Shown here piece by piece: positions 1 through 11,585 of a stretch of DNA of 64,000 bases. This DNA comes from Chrysemys picta bellii. Its lineage: Eukaryota; Chordata; Testudines; Emydidae. The stretch lies in the NCBI RefSeq assembly GCF_011386835.1, contig NC_088800.1:55767439-55831438 (forward strand), written 5' to 3'. The notes under the pieces are model-generated. The model searched no databases, had not been told where the DNA came from, and saw nothing but the letters and a program-made list of their open reading frames with translations. Within the stretch, counting starts at the first letter, position 1. Every line of letters begins with the position of its first letter. The position numbers and the translations under genes are program-made.

Positions 1-319
1 CCTTGTGCTCGGTGCTTTACATACAAACAGTGAGAGACAATCCCTGCCCCAAAGGGCCTACAGCCTAAACAGCTAATGCTAAAGCTAACAGCCACAGGCA
101 CCCAGAGCTGTGTTCCTTGCACTGGTATATGTTTGTGATGCTTTCAACGGATTTAGGGGAAAACACAGGACTTTGAATAGGGGTGTTGGCAGGCAAGTAA
201 GCAACTGCTTTTCAGGTGTTAAATAATCTGTAACAAAGTCTGTACCATCCATGTTCTGTTCCCCAGCCTTCTGTCTCGTCTCATAAGCAGTTCTTTATAG
301 CCTCACATCCAGCATAAAC

Positions 320-775
320 AGGATGACATGGGTAATTATAGGCCTGTTAGTCTGATATCGATCCTGGGCAAGGTAATAGATACTGGACTCGATTAATAAA
401 GAATTAGAGGACGGTAATATGATTAATGCCAATCAGCATGGGTTTATGGAAATTAGATCCTGTCTGACTAACTTGATGTCTTTTTATGAGATTTACAGGT
501 TTGTTTGATAAAGGTACTAGTGTTGCTGTAATAATATACTGCGACTTCTGTACGTTATTTGACATGATGCTGCACAACACTTTTTGATTAAAAAGCTCAA
601 GTGATAAAAAATTAACATGGCGCACATCAAATTGATTAAAAGCTGGCTAGCTGATAGGTTTCAAAGTGAAATTGTAAATGAGGACTATGGGGATTGTCTA
701 TGGCCTGTGTTACTCAGGAGGTCAGACAAGGTGATCGCAATGGTCCCTTCTGGCCTTGGAATCTGAATCCCTTTC
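320..775 (+). mobile_element. CR1 LINE fragment (RT piece plus 3' end)
   Basis: The sense strand reads broken CR1 reverse-transcriptase sequence (NYRPVSLIS then QHGF and SCLTNLMSFYE with frameshifts), then jumps to the CR1 3'UTR signature GGAGGTCAGAC...ATGGTCCCTTCTGG. It is internally deleted and degraded, within a LUC7L intron. Confidence 0.75.
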
Positions 776-934
776 AAGCCAATAAAGAGATGACATGACG
801 TGTTGGAAAAGGCAAATGTTGCACAAATCTATTGAATTACTGCATTTTGCCTCCAACTGCAAGGTCTTCCCGCTGTCTTAGTTTACTCCCTTGTTGTGTG
901 TCTAACGCAGCATGTGAATTCTTTTTCAACTTAG

Positions 935-1023
935 AAAATGGTGGCAGAAAAACAGGAGAAAAGAAACCAAGATCGTCTGAGGCGGAGAGAAGAGAGAGAA
1001 AGAGAAGAGAGAATGGGCAGACG
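935..1023 (+). CDS. LUC7L: LUC7L internal coding exon (start of RE-rich region)
   Basis: The exon follows a T-rich tract and TTAG acceptor and ends at a GTGAGT donor. It starts in phase 0 with AAA and leaves two bases (CG) completed by the next exon. It encodes KMVAEKQEKRNQDR, then alternating R/E residues ending RMGR. This is the alpha-helical charged segment before the RS domain. The conserved KMVAEKQEKRNQ block is a strong family marker. Confidence 0.9.
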
Positions 1024-1309
1024 GTGAGTGAAAGCAAGTGAGCCCCTCTTCAGGGATGGGCTGTAAAAGAGTGCAGCTCTCATATTTGTGGCTGTTACAA
1101 GAACCCTGAAAATGACAGATGGATCCTTTCCAAAATAATGCTGTCATTAAGGGCTAAGAGAGATCTGCTGTGGCATAGGCAATGGGGGCTAACCATGACT
1201 AAGCAGGTGAGCCTTGTGTCAGGTTCATTCCTGGCACTGTTGTTGTCCCTGTGTAAGCTCCTAGGAGTGCACTTGATTAAGAAAAAAAAGCACCTGTAAG
1301 AGGTTTGTG

Positions 1310-1860
1310 CCGGGGCTTGACCCTCCTGGGCAGGAGGGGAGCCACACTGACTCACCACTGGTGGAACAACAACCAGTTAGTTCAGGGGCTCAGGTCCTCT
1401 GGTGCAGGGGCTGAGCAACAATGCAACGAGTAGTTCGGAGGCCCAGGCCCTGGATCAGAGTGGGGCACAAACAGTCACAGCTCAGGCCCTTTGGGGCAGG
1501 GGCTGAGCAAACAACAGTTAGTTCAGGGCTCAGGCCCTCTGGTGCAGGGGCTGAGCAACACTCAGGGAACTCAGACCCTCGGGTACAGGGGCTGAGCAAA
1601 CAATCAGGGAGGCCCAGGCCCTGGATCAGGGCGGGGCACAAACAGTCACAGCTCAGGCCCTCTGGTGCAGGGGCTGAGCAAACAGTTGGGTAGGCCCAGG
1701 TTCCTACACCTGAGCGTTGGGTGAGGGGGAAACCTGCCACCCAAGAGTGGGGTGGCAGGGGGGGACGCAGGCCCACCCACTCCACTGCGTCCCAGCCCGG
1801 GGCCCTAGCAGCGGCTCGTGTTGCTGCTGGTCAGTGGGGTGTCCTGACCGAAACACACTA
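1310..1860. repeat. GC-rich interspersed repeat with internal minisatellite (left part)
   Basis: From about 1380 to 1700 a unit of the form CTCAGGCCCTCTGGTGCAGG plus GGCTGAGCAAAC recurs at least five times with variants, alternating with GGCCCAGGCCCTGGATCAGG. It starts with a GGGAGCCACACTGACTCAC motif that recurs as GGGAGCCACACCGACTCAC at 4146-4165. I read it as an unclassified mobile element, possibly LTR-like, split by the CR1 that follows. Confidence 0.5.
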
Positions 1861-3610
1861 AATCATAGAATATCAGGGTTGGAAGGGACCTCAAGAGGTC
1901 ATCTAGTCCAACCCCCTGCTCAAAGCAGGACCAATTCCCAACTAAATCATCCCAGCCAGGGCTTTGTCAAGCCGGGACTTAAAAACCTCCAAGGAAGGAG
2001 ACTCCACCACCTCCCTAGGTAACGCATTCCAGTGTTTCACCACCCTCCTAGTGAAATAGTTTCTCCTAATATCCAACTTGGACCTCCCCCACTGCAACTT
2101 GAGACCATTGCTCCTTGTTCTGTCATCTGCCACCACTAAGAACAGCCGAGCTCCATCCTCTTTGGAACCCCCCTTCAGGTAGTTGAAGGCTGTTATCAAA
2201 TCCCCCCCTCATTCTTCTCTTCTGGAGACTAAACAATCCCAGTTCCCTCAGCCTCTCCTCATAAGTCATGTGCTCCAGACCCCTAATCATTTTTGTTGCC
2301 CTCCGTTGGACTCTTTCCAATTTTTCCACATCCTTCTTGTAGTGTGGGGCCCAAAACTGGACACAGTATTCCAGATGAGGCCTCACCAATGTCGAATAAA
2401 GGGGAACGATCACGTTCCTCGATCTGCTGGCAATGCCCCTACTTATACAGCCCAAAATGCCGTTAGCCTTCTTGGCAACAAGAGCACACTGTTGACTCAT
2501 ATCCAGCTTCTCGTCCACTGTGACCCCTAGATCCTTTTCTGCAGAACTGCTACCTAGCCATTCGGTCCCTAGTCTGTAGCAGTGCAGGGGATTCTTCCGT
2601 CCTAAGTGCAGGACTCTGCACTTGTCCTTGTTGAACCTCATCAGGTTTTTTTTGGCCCAATCCTCTAATTTGTCTAGGTCCCTCTGTATCCGATCCCTAT
2701 CCTCTAGTGTATCTACCACGCCTCCTAGTTTAGTGTCATCTGCAAACTTGCTGAGAGTGCAGTCCACACCATCCTCCAGATCATTAATAAAGATATTAAA
2801 CAAAACCAGCCCCAGGACCGACCCTTGGGGCACTCCGCTTGAAACCGGCTGCCAACTAGACATGGAGCCATTGATCACTACTCGTTGAGCCCGACGATCT
2901 AGCCAGCTTTCTATCCACCTTACAGTCCATTCATCCAGCCCATACTTCTTTAACTTGGCGGCAAGAATACTGTGGAAGACCATATCAGAAGCTTTGCTAA
3001 AGTCAAGAAATAACACATCCACTGCTTTCCCCTTATCCACAGAGCCAGTTATCTCGTCATAGAAGGCAATTAGGTTAGTCAGGCACGACTTCCCCTTCGT
3101 GAATCCATGCTGACTGTTCCTGATCACTTTCCTCTCCTCTAAATGTTTCATAATTGATTCCTTGAGGACCTGCTCCATGATTTTTCCAGGGACTGAGGTG
3201 AGGCTGACTGGCCTGTAGTTCCCCGGATCCTCCTCCTCCCCTTTTTTAAAGATGGGCACTACATTAGCCTTTTTCCAGTCATCTGGGACCTCCCCCGATC
3301 GCCATGAGTTTTCAAAAATAATGGCTAATGGCTCTGCAATCTCACCCGCCAACTCCTTTAGCACCCTCGGATGCAGCACATCCGGCCCCATGGACTTGTG
3401 CACGTCCAGTTTTTCTAAATAGTCCCAAACCACTTCTTTCTCCACAGAGGGCTGGTCACCTTCTCCCCATACGGTACTGCCCAGTGCAGCAATCTGGGAG
3501 CTGACCTTGTTCGTGAAGACAGAGGCAAAAAAATCATTGAGTACATTAGCTTTTTCCACATCCTCGGTCACTAGGTTGCCTCCCTCATTCAGTAAGGGGC
3601 CCACTGACAT
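1861..3610 (-). mobile_element. CR1 LINE, 5'-truncated, nearly intact RT
   Basis: On the minus strand the element runs from about 3610 to the ATTCTATGATT terminus at 1861-1871. It keeps most of the CR1 ORF2 reverse transcriptase and the short 3'UTR with the AGCAGGGGGTTGGACTAGAT signature. It sits inside the GC-rich repeat of 1310-4165. Confidence 0.9.
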
Positions 3611-3724
3611 CGGCTCACATGCGTCTGCAGCCTGACCGGGGTCGGCTACCCCCGGGCTACTTCCTGGTTCCCCCTCAGGGCCTACCTCGTTGGTGCCGCC
3701 GGGTCCAGGCCAGGCCACCAGCAT
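1942..3724 (-). pseudogene. CR1 ORF2 reverse transcriptase, one frameshift
   Basis: A 533-codon frame (3724-2123) encodes the CR1 reverse transcriptase: [38 protein letters not shown] and the catalytic FADDTKLGG. The first ~40 codons before [10 protein letters not shown] come from flanking repeat DNA, not CR1. Near 2202 the frame is lost at a C7 run (G7 on the coding strand) and continues in another frame (2199-1942: [11 protein letters not shown] to VVESPSLEVFKSRLDKALAGMI). One extra base in a homopolymer thus separates an otherwise open RT and C-terminus. The upstream endonuclease is missing by 5' truncation. LINE RTs copy their own RNA at a nicked target; this copy cannot move without its endonuclease. 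Confidence 0.85.
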
Positions 3725-4165
3725 CGGTTCCTCCCGCCCGGGGCTTGGGGGCAGGTCCGGCAGCTCCTCGGGGAAATCCGGCTACTGGGGCTCCGGCGGC
3801 TCCTCCGGGTAACAACAGGGGCGGAGGGGCTCTGGAGGCTCCTTGCCTTCGTAGTTGGCGCCGGGCAGGTCCGACGGCTCCTCCCAATACCGGGTGCAGG
3901 GGGGGCTCCGGCGGCTCCTCCTCGTAGTGGGCTCGGGGGAGCTCCGGCCAGTTAGGGCAACGGTCTCGGGTCTCAGCGGGCTCCCAGCGGCACGTCCGCT
4001 CCGTGCGGCAGCTGGGCCCTGACCGAGCTCCGGCGGCCAGCCTTTATACTTCCTGTCCTGCTCCTTGACTTCCGGGGGGTGGGAACAGGCGGCGGTGGCT
4101 CCGCCCACTCGGGTACCTGCAAGGGTGCTCCCTCTGCTGGGCAAGAGGGGAGCCACACCGACTCA
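3611..4165. repeat. GC-rich interspersed repeat (right part) with GGCTCCGGCGG minisatellite
   Basis: The region repeats blocks such as GGCTCCGGCGGCTCCTC at about 3789, 3869 and 3907. It ends with GGGAGCCACACCGACTCAC, close to the motif at 1337-1357. Open frames on both strands are low-complexity Pro/Gly/Arg and have no visible family. A T-run at 4182-4205 follows. Confidence 0.5.
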
Positions 4166-4498
4166 CTGCAGCACGATATAGATTTTTTTTTTTTTTTTTT
4201 TTTTTGTATCTTCAGCTGCATTGCTGAAAGCTAGAGGCTCCTAGGGACTTTCAGGCATGTGCTGGCTTATCCCCTGCTTAAGAAACCAACTCTGAACACA
4301 CGGCTTGAACTATGGCCCAGTCTCTATCCTTCTGAAATTACTAAGAAGGTGCTGCTAGATCTGCTCAAATAGCTCCTGCCATGCACTAATTCCATGAACA
4401 GACTTCAGGTTAGGACATTGTACTGAAATAGCACCAATCTGTGAGTGAAGATGTCGAGGCAAGGAACAGATGGCAGGCATCTTCACTAATTAAGAGTG

Positions 4499-5180
4499 AA
4501 GACCAAAGGTCCATCTAGCCCAGTATCCTGTCTTCCAACACTGGCCAATGCCAGATGCCTCAGAGGAAATGAATAGAACAGGTAATCATCAAGTGATCCA
4601 TCCCCTGTTGCCTATTCCCAGCTTCTGGCAAACAGAGGCTAGGGACACCATCTCTGCCCATCCTGGCTAATAGCCATTGATGGAGCTATCCTCCATGAAC
4701 TTATCTAGTTCTTTTTTGAACCCTGTTACAGTCTTGGCCTTCACAACATCCTCTGGCAAAGAGTTCCACAGGTTGACTGTGTGCTGTGTGAAAAAATACT
4801 TCCTTTTGCTTGTTTTAAACCTGCTGCCTACTAATTTCATTTGGTGACCCCTAGTTCTTGTGTTATGAGGAGTAAATAACACTTCCTTATTTACTTTCTC
4901 CACACCAGTCATGATTTTATAGATTTCTATCGTACCCCACTTAGTCGTCTCTTTTCCAAGCTGAAAAGTCCCAGTCTTATTAATCTCTCCTTATATGGCA
5001 GACGTTCCATACCCCTAATCATTTTTGTTGCCCTTTTCTGAACCTTTTCCAATATATCTTTTTTTGAAATGGGGTTGACCACATCTGCATGCAGTATTTA
5101 AGATGTGGGCATACCATGGATTTATATAGAGGCAATATTATATTTTGTTGTCTTATCTATCCCTTTCTTCAGCAGCCTTT
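4499..5180 (-). mobile_element. CR1 LINE 3' fragment
   Basis: The sequence starts with the complement of the CR1 3' end (AGACCAAAGGTCCATCTAGC) and contains the antisense of the C-terminal coding block [20 protein letters not shown] (4912 to 4667, ending [10 protein letters not shown]), then older RT sequence to about 5180. 5'-truncated. Confidence 0.9.
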
Positions 5181-7144
5181 CATACCTTACCAGTGAGGTG
5201 CTTTTGACTTACCTTTGGGACACAGCAGGAGTGCCAGGAATCTTCCTGCTATGGTTCTGCTCATTTCTGTTTGAGAAATCCCAGAGGGTGTTTGCTCTTC
5301 TTGGTGGCTTTCAGCTGTGGGTGGTTCTTGTTGCCTCTTGTTCAATGTGGATGTAAATACCCTAGGGGAGAGCGAGACAACGTGAGCTATTATGTTTGTA
5401 TGCTGGTGACCCAGAAAGAACTCTCTTCCTGCTTCCTCCAGTATGACTGACAGACAAGGATATTGCATAGAAACCAGCTGGCTTAAGCTCAGCCTGGACA
5501 TGATCGTGCCTATTCGCAGGGGGCAGCCTCTGGGGGAACTGGCAGCATCTGAGTGCCCCATCAGTTGGCAGCGTCTCCCCATTCATTGTGAAAATGATCC
5601 ATAGTCTCAGGGCATTACTGTGTACATCTCTGCAACGAGACCCCCAACATGGTGTCCAGAAAATCCTTTTGTTGCCTTTGGATGGCCAAAAACTGAGCTC
5701 TCCGCTCTCAAAGACCTTGCTTCTAGCGTCCTGCTTTGTTGGCATCTAGGAAATGCTGCTGCAATGTGCTTTACCTTGGACTGATCAGAGGGGTTGCTCC
5801 GCAGGCACTGATGTGGCTGGCAGATGAGGTCACTGTGCTGGCTGCCAGGAATACACCCACAAAAATGCAAGGTTCCTAAAAATGAAGCCCTAAATGGCTT
5901 ACGGTCCAGCTGCCTCCTGCCTCCTGGTAGCCTCTCTCTGACCCACCTCAGGGCCATAACATGCCTGGATGCTGTCATATGTCTATCTAAAGGAGAGTCC
6001 TCTCCATGGTAGCCTCTCAAGTGTGGAGCTCGTTTCTGCCAGAAACTCACCAAACCTGACCTGGCTGCCTTGAGAAAATACTCAAGAGTTTCTTTGGTCA
6101 GACTGTCCCACAATGCTGGCTCACTTCCCCCAGAGGCTGCCTCCTCTCAGCTCCTCCTTACTTCCTTCCTTCCAAAAGCCTGGTTCCTGAGGGTCAGGAG
6201 AGAGACGCAGGTTAATGGCTCTTTAGGTGTGGGATTGGTGGTGTGCTAGCTATTAGTGTTGGATCCCATGCCAGACCTGGCTGAGCATGATGCTTCTGGA
6301 CATACACAACGCTATACATGCTAAGAGCTTAAAGTGTTGGCCTAGAACCTCACTTGGTACCTGCAGGCTTCCCATATGGCTTTGCCTGAGCAAATACCAC
6401 AGCCCTTCTTCAGCCTATGACCCATACAGAGCATACATTCCCACCCCTCTGAAAGTTCAGGCCTCTTCCGGAGAGTCAGATAGTGGTCAATGCTTTTGAA
6501 GGGAACATTATCTTCCTAAAGCTGTCAAATTCCATACCTGTTACAGTGTGACATTTTTATTTGAAGATACAGTAGGGAACACCAAAAATGATCTCAAATG
6601 TCGCTTGTCTATAGGAAGGCTCTGCTGTTCTATTTGTCAAGTTGAGTTACATCACGGGAGTAAGACAACATTGATTTAACTTCTTTCTCGTGTATCAGCT
6701 GTACCTTAAGCCCAGCTTGTCAGCATGTGCTAAATCTGTCTAGCTCCAAGTTCAGTTCCAACCTTGTTACTGTTCTGTTAGCAGAATTCCCTTTTTATTT
6801 TCCAGTGCTATAATTAACTAATAACTTTCCTTGTGGCTAAGTCATGATACATACTGACTTCATTCAGTAAATGCACCCTCTCACTAAAGTCCCTTCCTTA
6901 GTATGGGGTTCTGGCCTCTTAGCCAGGTGTTGTTTGTTTAATAATGTCCATTTAAAACAAGACTTCACCCTCCACTCAACATTTTTCATGTAATTTTCTG
7001 TTAATGGATGTGTGCGAGGTTAAACTGCCAGAAGGGAGTTATTGCAAAATTAAAGGTTGAACATGCGACCTTAAGTCTGAGCTATTGCACAATTCCTTAT
7101 GATAACTTTAAAATTCATGGCCTCAAGAAATCTCAGCTACATGT
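5181..7144. other. LUC7L intron sequence, nothing recognised
   Basis: Mixed-composition intron DNA. Several open frames (for example 5607-6113 minus, 168 codons) have no recognisable motifs, no splice context and no repeat signature. I see no gene here. Confidence 0.5.
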
Positions 7145-7152
7145 GTCTAAGG

Positions 7153-7268
7153 CAGTGGCTTTCAGTCTGCGGACCCCAGGTTCAAAACCACTGTTCTATA
7201 GTAATGACAAGCTTATAGACATAGTCTGCAGACTCTCAGGTCCACGGACCACAGGTTGAAAACGACTG
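7153..7268 (+). mobile_element. hAT-type MITE, 116 bp
   Basis: The terminal inverted repeats are CAGTGGCTTTCAG and TTGAAAACGACTG. The flanking 8-bp duplications GTCTAAGG (7145-7152) and GTCAAAGG (7269-7276) match 7/8. Eight-bp duplications are the mark of hAT transposition. Strand is arbitrary. Confidence 0.75.
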
Positions 7269-7625
7269 GTCAAAGGTGGTAAACAAATGATGAGATGTTA
7301 ATACTGTACATAACAGAGGGCAGTGTGCATACTTAACACTACAGCGAATGGGTGGGTGTTGGTTTTGCATTTAATTATTGTTACATGGAGCACCCAAAAC
7401 CAAGTTGGACCAATGCAGTTTTTTGGAGTTGAATAAGCCATTGATGTACATCTGATTTCCACTATGCTGTTGGCCCCAGTTGAGGGGCCAAGTTACTCAG
7501 TGTGCTGCAGTGTCCTGGAGAACAGCGATGTTATAGAATGGGAGATCTTATGAAAACCCATAGTGACGTCATGAATTTTCTCTTTGTTGTTCACTCTCTG
7601 AAATAAACTTTGCTCTTCTTTCTAG

Positions 7626-7655
7626 GTCTGGCTCCAAAAATAGAGATCGCAGAAG
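7626..7655 (+). CDS. LUC7L: LUC7L 30-nt micro-exon
   Basis: A 30-nt exon lies between a TTTCTAG acceptor and a GTGAGT donor, encoding (R)SGSKNRDRR(R). It corresponds to the SGSRTRDRR segment I recall from human LUC7L. The phases fit both neighbours (completes CG|G, leaves AG). Because it is a multiple of three, skipping would keep frame, so it could be alternatively used; this is inference. Confidence 0.85.
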
Positions 7656-8695
7656 GTGAGTATGTAAATCTTACGAAGGCTTATTCAATACAGCATGTGC
7701 ATGTGCTTGTTCCTGCCTAGTTTAATTGTGTTTGGTTCCTGGATATGGTAATCAGAAGCCTAGTAATACTTTCAATAGCTGCTGTGATTTCCCAGACCCA
7801 CCTGTTGCCCTTGTTGAATGAAAATGGAACTGCCACAAGTGCACTTTCAGGACCCTACACTTCCCTAGTCTCTAAAAGTGATCTGTGTGGACAGAGGAAT
7901 GCAGTAACTTGAGAGAGAAGTGCCGACTACTCCAGACATCCAGGCACTGGGCACATTAACTCCAGCATTTAAACAAGTGAATATGCTGGATGCCTGTTTG
8001 CAGTAGAATGTCTGTATCGTTTATGTGCACAGAGCTTTGGAGTCCCTGAATGGAATGTGCTTTGTAAGTACAAAGTTGTTGGGATTCCGGCAACTGTAGA
8101 TGGATGCCAGATGTCCCTGGCACATCAGTACAATGGCATTCTGTGCCAGGAACAACTTCGTGATTGTTTAACTTTTCTCCCCACTTCCTTACAAATATAT
8201 TGTCACCCTTTGTTGCTTGTTTTAGGACAGATTGAAATGAGTTTACTTTTTAAAGTGCAGCATTTTCATAGGAAAGAGTTCATTTGCAGTCCTTCTAAAG
8301 ATCTTGCATGGCACTTCCCATAGCCATTTATTCCTCAGCTTCTCCTCCTTTAATGTGTGGTCCCATTTCTGACTGCTGCACTGTAGCTGTGCGCTATATC
8401 AGCATGTGTTTGAATGGACGTTGAGGTTAGGAACTTGTCAGCTGGTTTCCCGTTTGGAATTTACCAGCTTTGGGTTCTTGTTGATTGCCCTCCGTCCCAG
8501 GATGGTGTGTGCTCCCTGGGCTGGGTTGCCTTCTGCGTTAGGACGGATGTATAGTGAAGCACAACTGAAGTTGGTTGCTGCTGTCTCTTCAGATGCAGTG
8601 TTACTCTGGAATGCCCCTGTCTTGACTGTGTTGGCAGGGAGGTGTCTCACGTGTACAGAACCTTGGGGTTTGAAACTGCTTGTGTGTTCTCTCAG

Positions 8696-8866
8696 ATCAC
8701 GATCTCGGGACAGGAGACGAAGGCGCTCACGATCCGCTTCCCGCGAGAAACGGAAGTCCCGCTCCAGGTCCCGAGAGCGAGACAGACACAGACGCCATCG
8801 GAGCCGCTCACGCAGCCACAGCAGAGGTCACCGCCGGGGTTCCAGAGACAGGAGTTCAAAACACAA
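8696..8866 (+). CDS. LUC7L: LUC7L RS-domain exon
   Basis: The 171-nt exon (57 codons) has acceptor TCTCAG and donor GTATGT. It encodes an almost pure arginine/serine domain including RDRRRRRSRS, SREKRKSRSRSRERDRHRR and HRSRSRSHSRGHRR, ending SRDRSSKHK. RS domains mediate protein-protein contacts in splicing complexes and nuclear-speckle localisation. A longer open frame around it (8406-8927) is read-through into intron sequence, not a separate gene. Confidence 0.92.
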
Positions 8867-8996
8867 GTATGTACTCCCCTTCACACAGCACCACCAGCTG
8901 GGGGAGCCCTTCTGTGGGAGTCCTTGATGTTGTGAATGGCCTTCCACCCAGGGGGAGTGGGGCTAACCTTAAAGTTAGGAACTAAAGCATGTAGGA

Positions 8997-9111
8997 CAGT
9001 GGTTTTCAACCCTTTTTTCATTTGCAGACCCCTAAAAAATTTCAAATGGAGGTGTGGACCCCTTTGGAAATCTTAGACATAGTCTGTGGACCCTCAGTTT
9101 GAAAACCACTG
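8997..9111 (+). mobile_element. hAT-type MITE related to the 7153 copy
   Basis: The ends CAGTGGTTTTCAACCC and TTTGAAAACCACTG form an inverted repeat, and the centre (TTAGACATAGTCTGTGGACC) is shared with the 7153-7268 copy. The flanking octamers no longer match well, so the copy is old. It lies 130 bp after the LUC7L RS exon. Confidence 0.65.
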
Positions 9112-10050
9112 TTCTATAAGAACTGTGACTAACCCCCAAGCCTGTGACGTTCTTCCCCATGGTCATCTGCAGATGATGGTGCCAGGGAGCAAGTTGAGGC
9201 ATGACTGGTGTAATAGAGATGTGTGTCTAGAGGAGAACCTTTGCTTTTCTTTTTGAATCACAACATGAGGGCCCGCTGTTAGGGAAACCTTTCCCTCACT
9301 CACGCCTCTATAGAAAAAGGCCAAAGAGCCTGTTGGGGCAAATCTGGAACTTCCCTCTTAGCCTGCTAAAAGCAAAGTACAAAAGAGATGTTGGGCATCA
9401 GCATGGCATGGGCTGTCTACTGTTTGCACAGCTGCCTCTTGGTATGGTTCTATATCATCTCAGCATTTAAGGGGGTCTCAGACACATGTTCTTTTCTGGT
9501 GGGTTGTCATTGGGAAAGGGGTATATTGTTTGCTGGAGCCTGGACTACATCTTGATCGGTCTCTGGCATGTTCTGGCAGGAAGGATGGATGGTTCTCTAG
9601 GAATTCCCATGTTTTGGGAGGGCAAGGGGACTGCAGGAGTTATGGCATTTCCCCTTTACTCCTCTCTTCCCTCAAGGTCCCATATTACAGAAGAGCTTGA
9701 TGTGTCTCTTCGGGAGCTGGCCCCTAAAATAGTCCCTGGGTTAGTGGAAGGGTGGGAGCAGGCATCTAAGAGTAATATTAAATACTCTGCACCTCAAGGG
9801 ACGAGCATGCTCCCTTGCAGTACTTGTAAGTCCAAAAGGCAAGGGCCTAAATGCTGATCCTGTGTGTGCATGCATGTCAGCAGGCTTTTTGCTGAAGTCA
9901 GCCATAGCATGCTCTAACAGTGCTCTGGACAGCTTTGAGGAAGCTGTGTTTAGTACTGCATCCCCCTTCGTGAACCCACCTGAGTACAATGCAAATGATA
10001 TACAACACATTATGCACACACGGTGCTTGTGCGACTGCTAGCTCAGGAGC
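9112..10050. other. LUC7L intron sequence, nothing recognised
   Basis: Ordinary intron DNA. The 123-codon frame at 9486-9857 has no motif or repeat similarity I can name. Confidence 0.45.
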
Positions 10051-10059
10051 TATGGGGAA

Positions 10060-10710
10060 TAAGAAGGGTTTTTACAGATATGCGAAGGGGGAGGGAAAGA
10101 AGCATCAGAGAGAAAGTAGGCCTGTTAATAAATAAGGGGGGGTGAAAATAATGTTGACTCACAAATGGCTGAGATACTAAAGTCCTTTTTTAAATCTGTC
10201 TTGAACATGAAAAATAAAGAAAAGAAGTTTGGACAATTAGGAAGTGAGGAAGACCCTGTAATAACTATTGCTAAAGAGCAGGTAAGGGAATACTTCGGAA
10301 AACTTCAACATATACAAACTAGCCCCCTTGGATAACATGTGCCCCATAGGAATTGGCTAACAAACTTATTGTTCCAGTGACAGGCATTTCTGAAAACTCA
10401 TGAACTGGGGAGGTTCCAGAAGATTGGCGAAAAGCCGGTGGCAATCCCATTTTCTAAAAAGAAATTAGTGAGCCTGACAATTACTATTCCATAGCAAAGC
10501 AGAGCTCTCCAAACGTCTGGAAACTAATGGAATTATGGGCAAGAGGCACCATTGAGGGGAGGGGCTAAAGAATACACCTTCTCAAACAGGCTAGCTTGTT
10601 TTGGGGGCTGAATGACTGACATAGAGATGAAGACAAAATGGTGGCTTTGATATATCTGGGTGTTATGAAAGCATTTGATATAGTGTCTCAACCTTACCTT
10701 CCAGAGTAAT
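10060..10710 (+). mobile_element. Old CR1 LINE fragment
   Basis: Heavily decayed sense-strand CR1 RT. Readable pieces are VPEDWRKAGGNPIF (around 10410) and MVALIYLGVMKAFDIVSQP (around 10640), matching the CR1 VPEDW and KAFDTVSH motifs, with many stops and frameshifts. Confidence 0.65.
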
Positions 10711-11585
10711 TGAAGCTTGCATGTAAATAAAACCCTACACCAACCTTTTGTGACTAGAAAGGAAATGTTTCTATATCGTAGGAGCTCTAGAATAAAATGC
10801 TTTCCATGCCCTCTGAAGGTACCGGGGGTGTAAGGAACCTGATGGGAATAGCACCTCTTGAAGGGTGTTTGATGACTAGTTGACTCTTAGCATAGGTCGC
10901 TACTGGAAGATTGGACTTAAGGAAGCTAGTTTACTTAATTCTGCCCAGGCTGAAGTAGTCAAGCCTTAATTAAAATCCTAGCTATCATATGATAATGTGT
11001 GCTAGCAGAGTGGTCCCTGAGTCCAAAATTACAGCTGTTATTTTGAACAGAGGATGCTGGCAAAACTGATAGTTCTCAAGAGGCAAAGTACCAAAAGCCC
11101 AGGACTACACAAACATTTGAGCCCAAGGAGGAGAGTCAATTTAATGTAAAGGAGCACTCTAGGCAGGAAGCCACTGTCTCTCAGTATAGCCAAAAGTGCT
11201 GTAAGAGAAACAGAAATAGAGCTGAAGTGAAAGGAACTGTGCACACTTCTACTGTTGCTCTGTAGGCAACACCCTAAAGAGTCTCCTGTGTCAAGCTATT
11301 TAAGGGGAGAGTGACAAAGCCTACATGTTTCTCTTACCACTGAGAAATGTTCCTTGACTTCCACAAATAGTCACATGATGGTGGCTGTTACACAAAGCTC
11401 ACCGAGAGACTGTCTGATCTTTCAGTTCACTACAGGGTGACCTGTAGTCCTGACATAGCATTAGCTAAGCATGTGCCTCCTGAGACATACTTTATTTCCT
11501 GATAGAAACAACTCTTTGCCATCAAGTGCACATTCATGAATGCTTTTAGATGCAAAATTTTACAGTGGCTTGGTTTGTACTTCAG
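10711..11585. other. Last LUC7L intron, nothing recognised
   Basis: Non-repetitive intron sequence up to the acceptor of the terminal exon. No recognisable coding or repeat features. Confidence 0.45.

Noticed and set aside
1380..1700. Possible CRISPR-like spaced repeats
   Set aside because: The units are variable, adjacent and in a vertebrate genome; they are a minisatellite.
1390..1785. Repetitive frames of about 90-131 codons
   Set aside because: Translation of the minisatellite (APAPEGLS-type repeats); no evidence of expression.
5607..6113. 168-codon minus frame in a LUC7L intron
   Set aside because: No motif, no splice signals in register, no similarity I recognise; chance frame.
8406..8927. 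173-codon frame containing the RS exon
   Set aside because: The exon boundaries are set by clear acceptor and donor sites; the rest is intron read-through.
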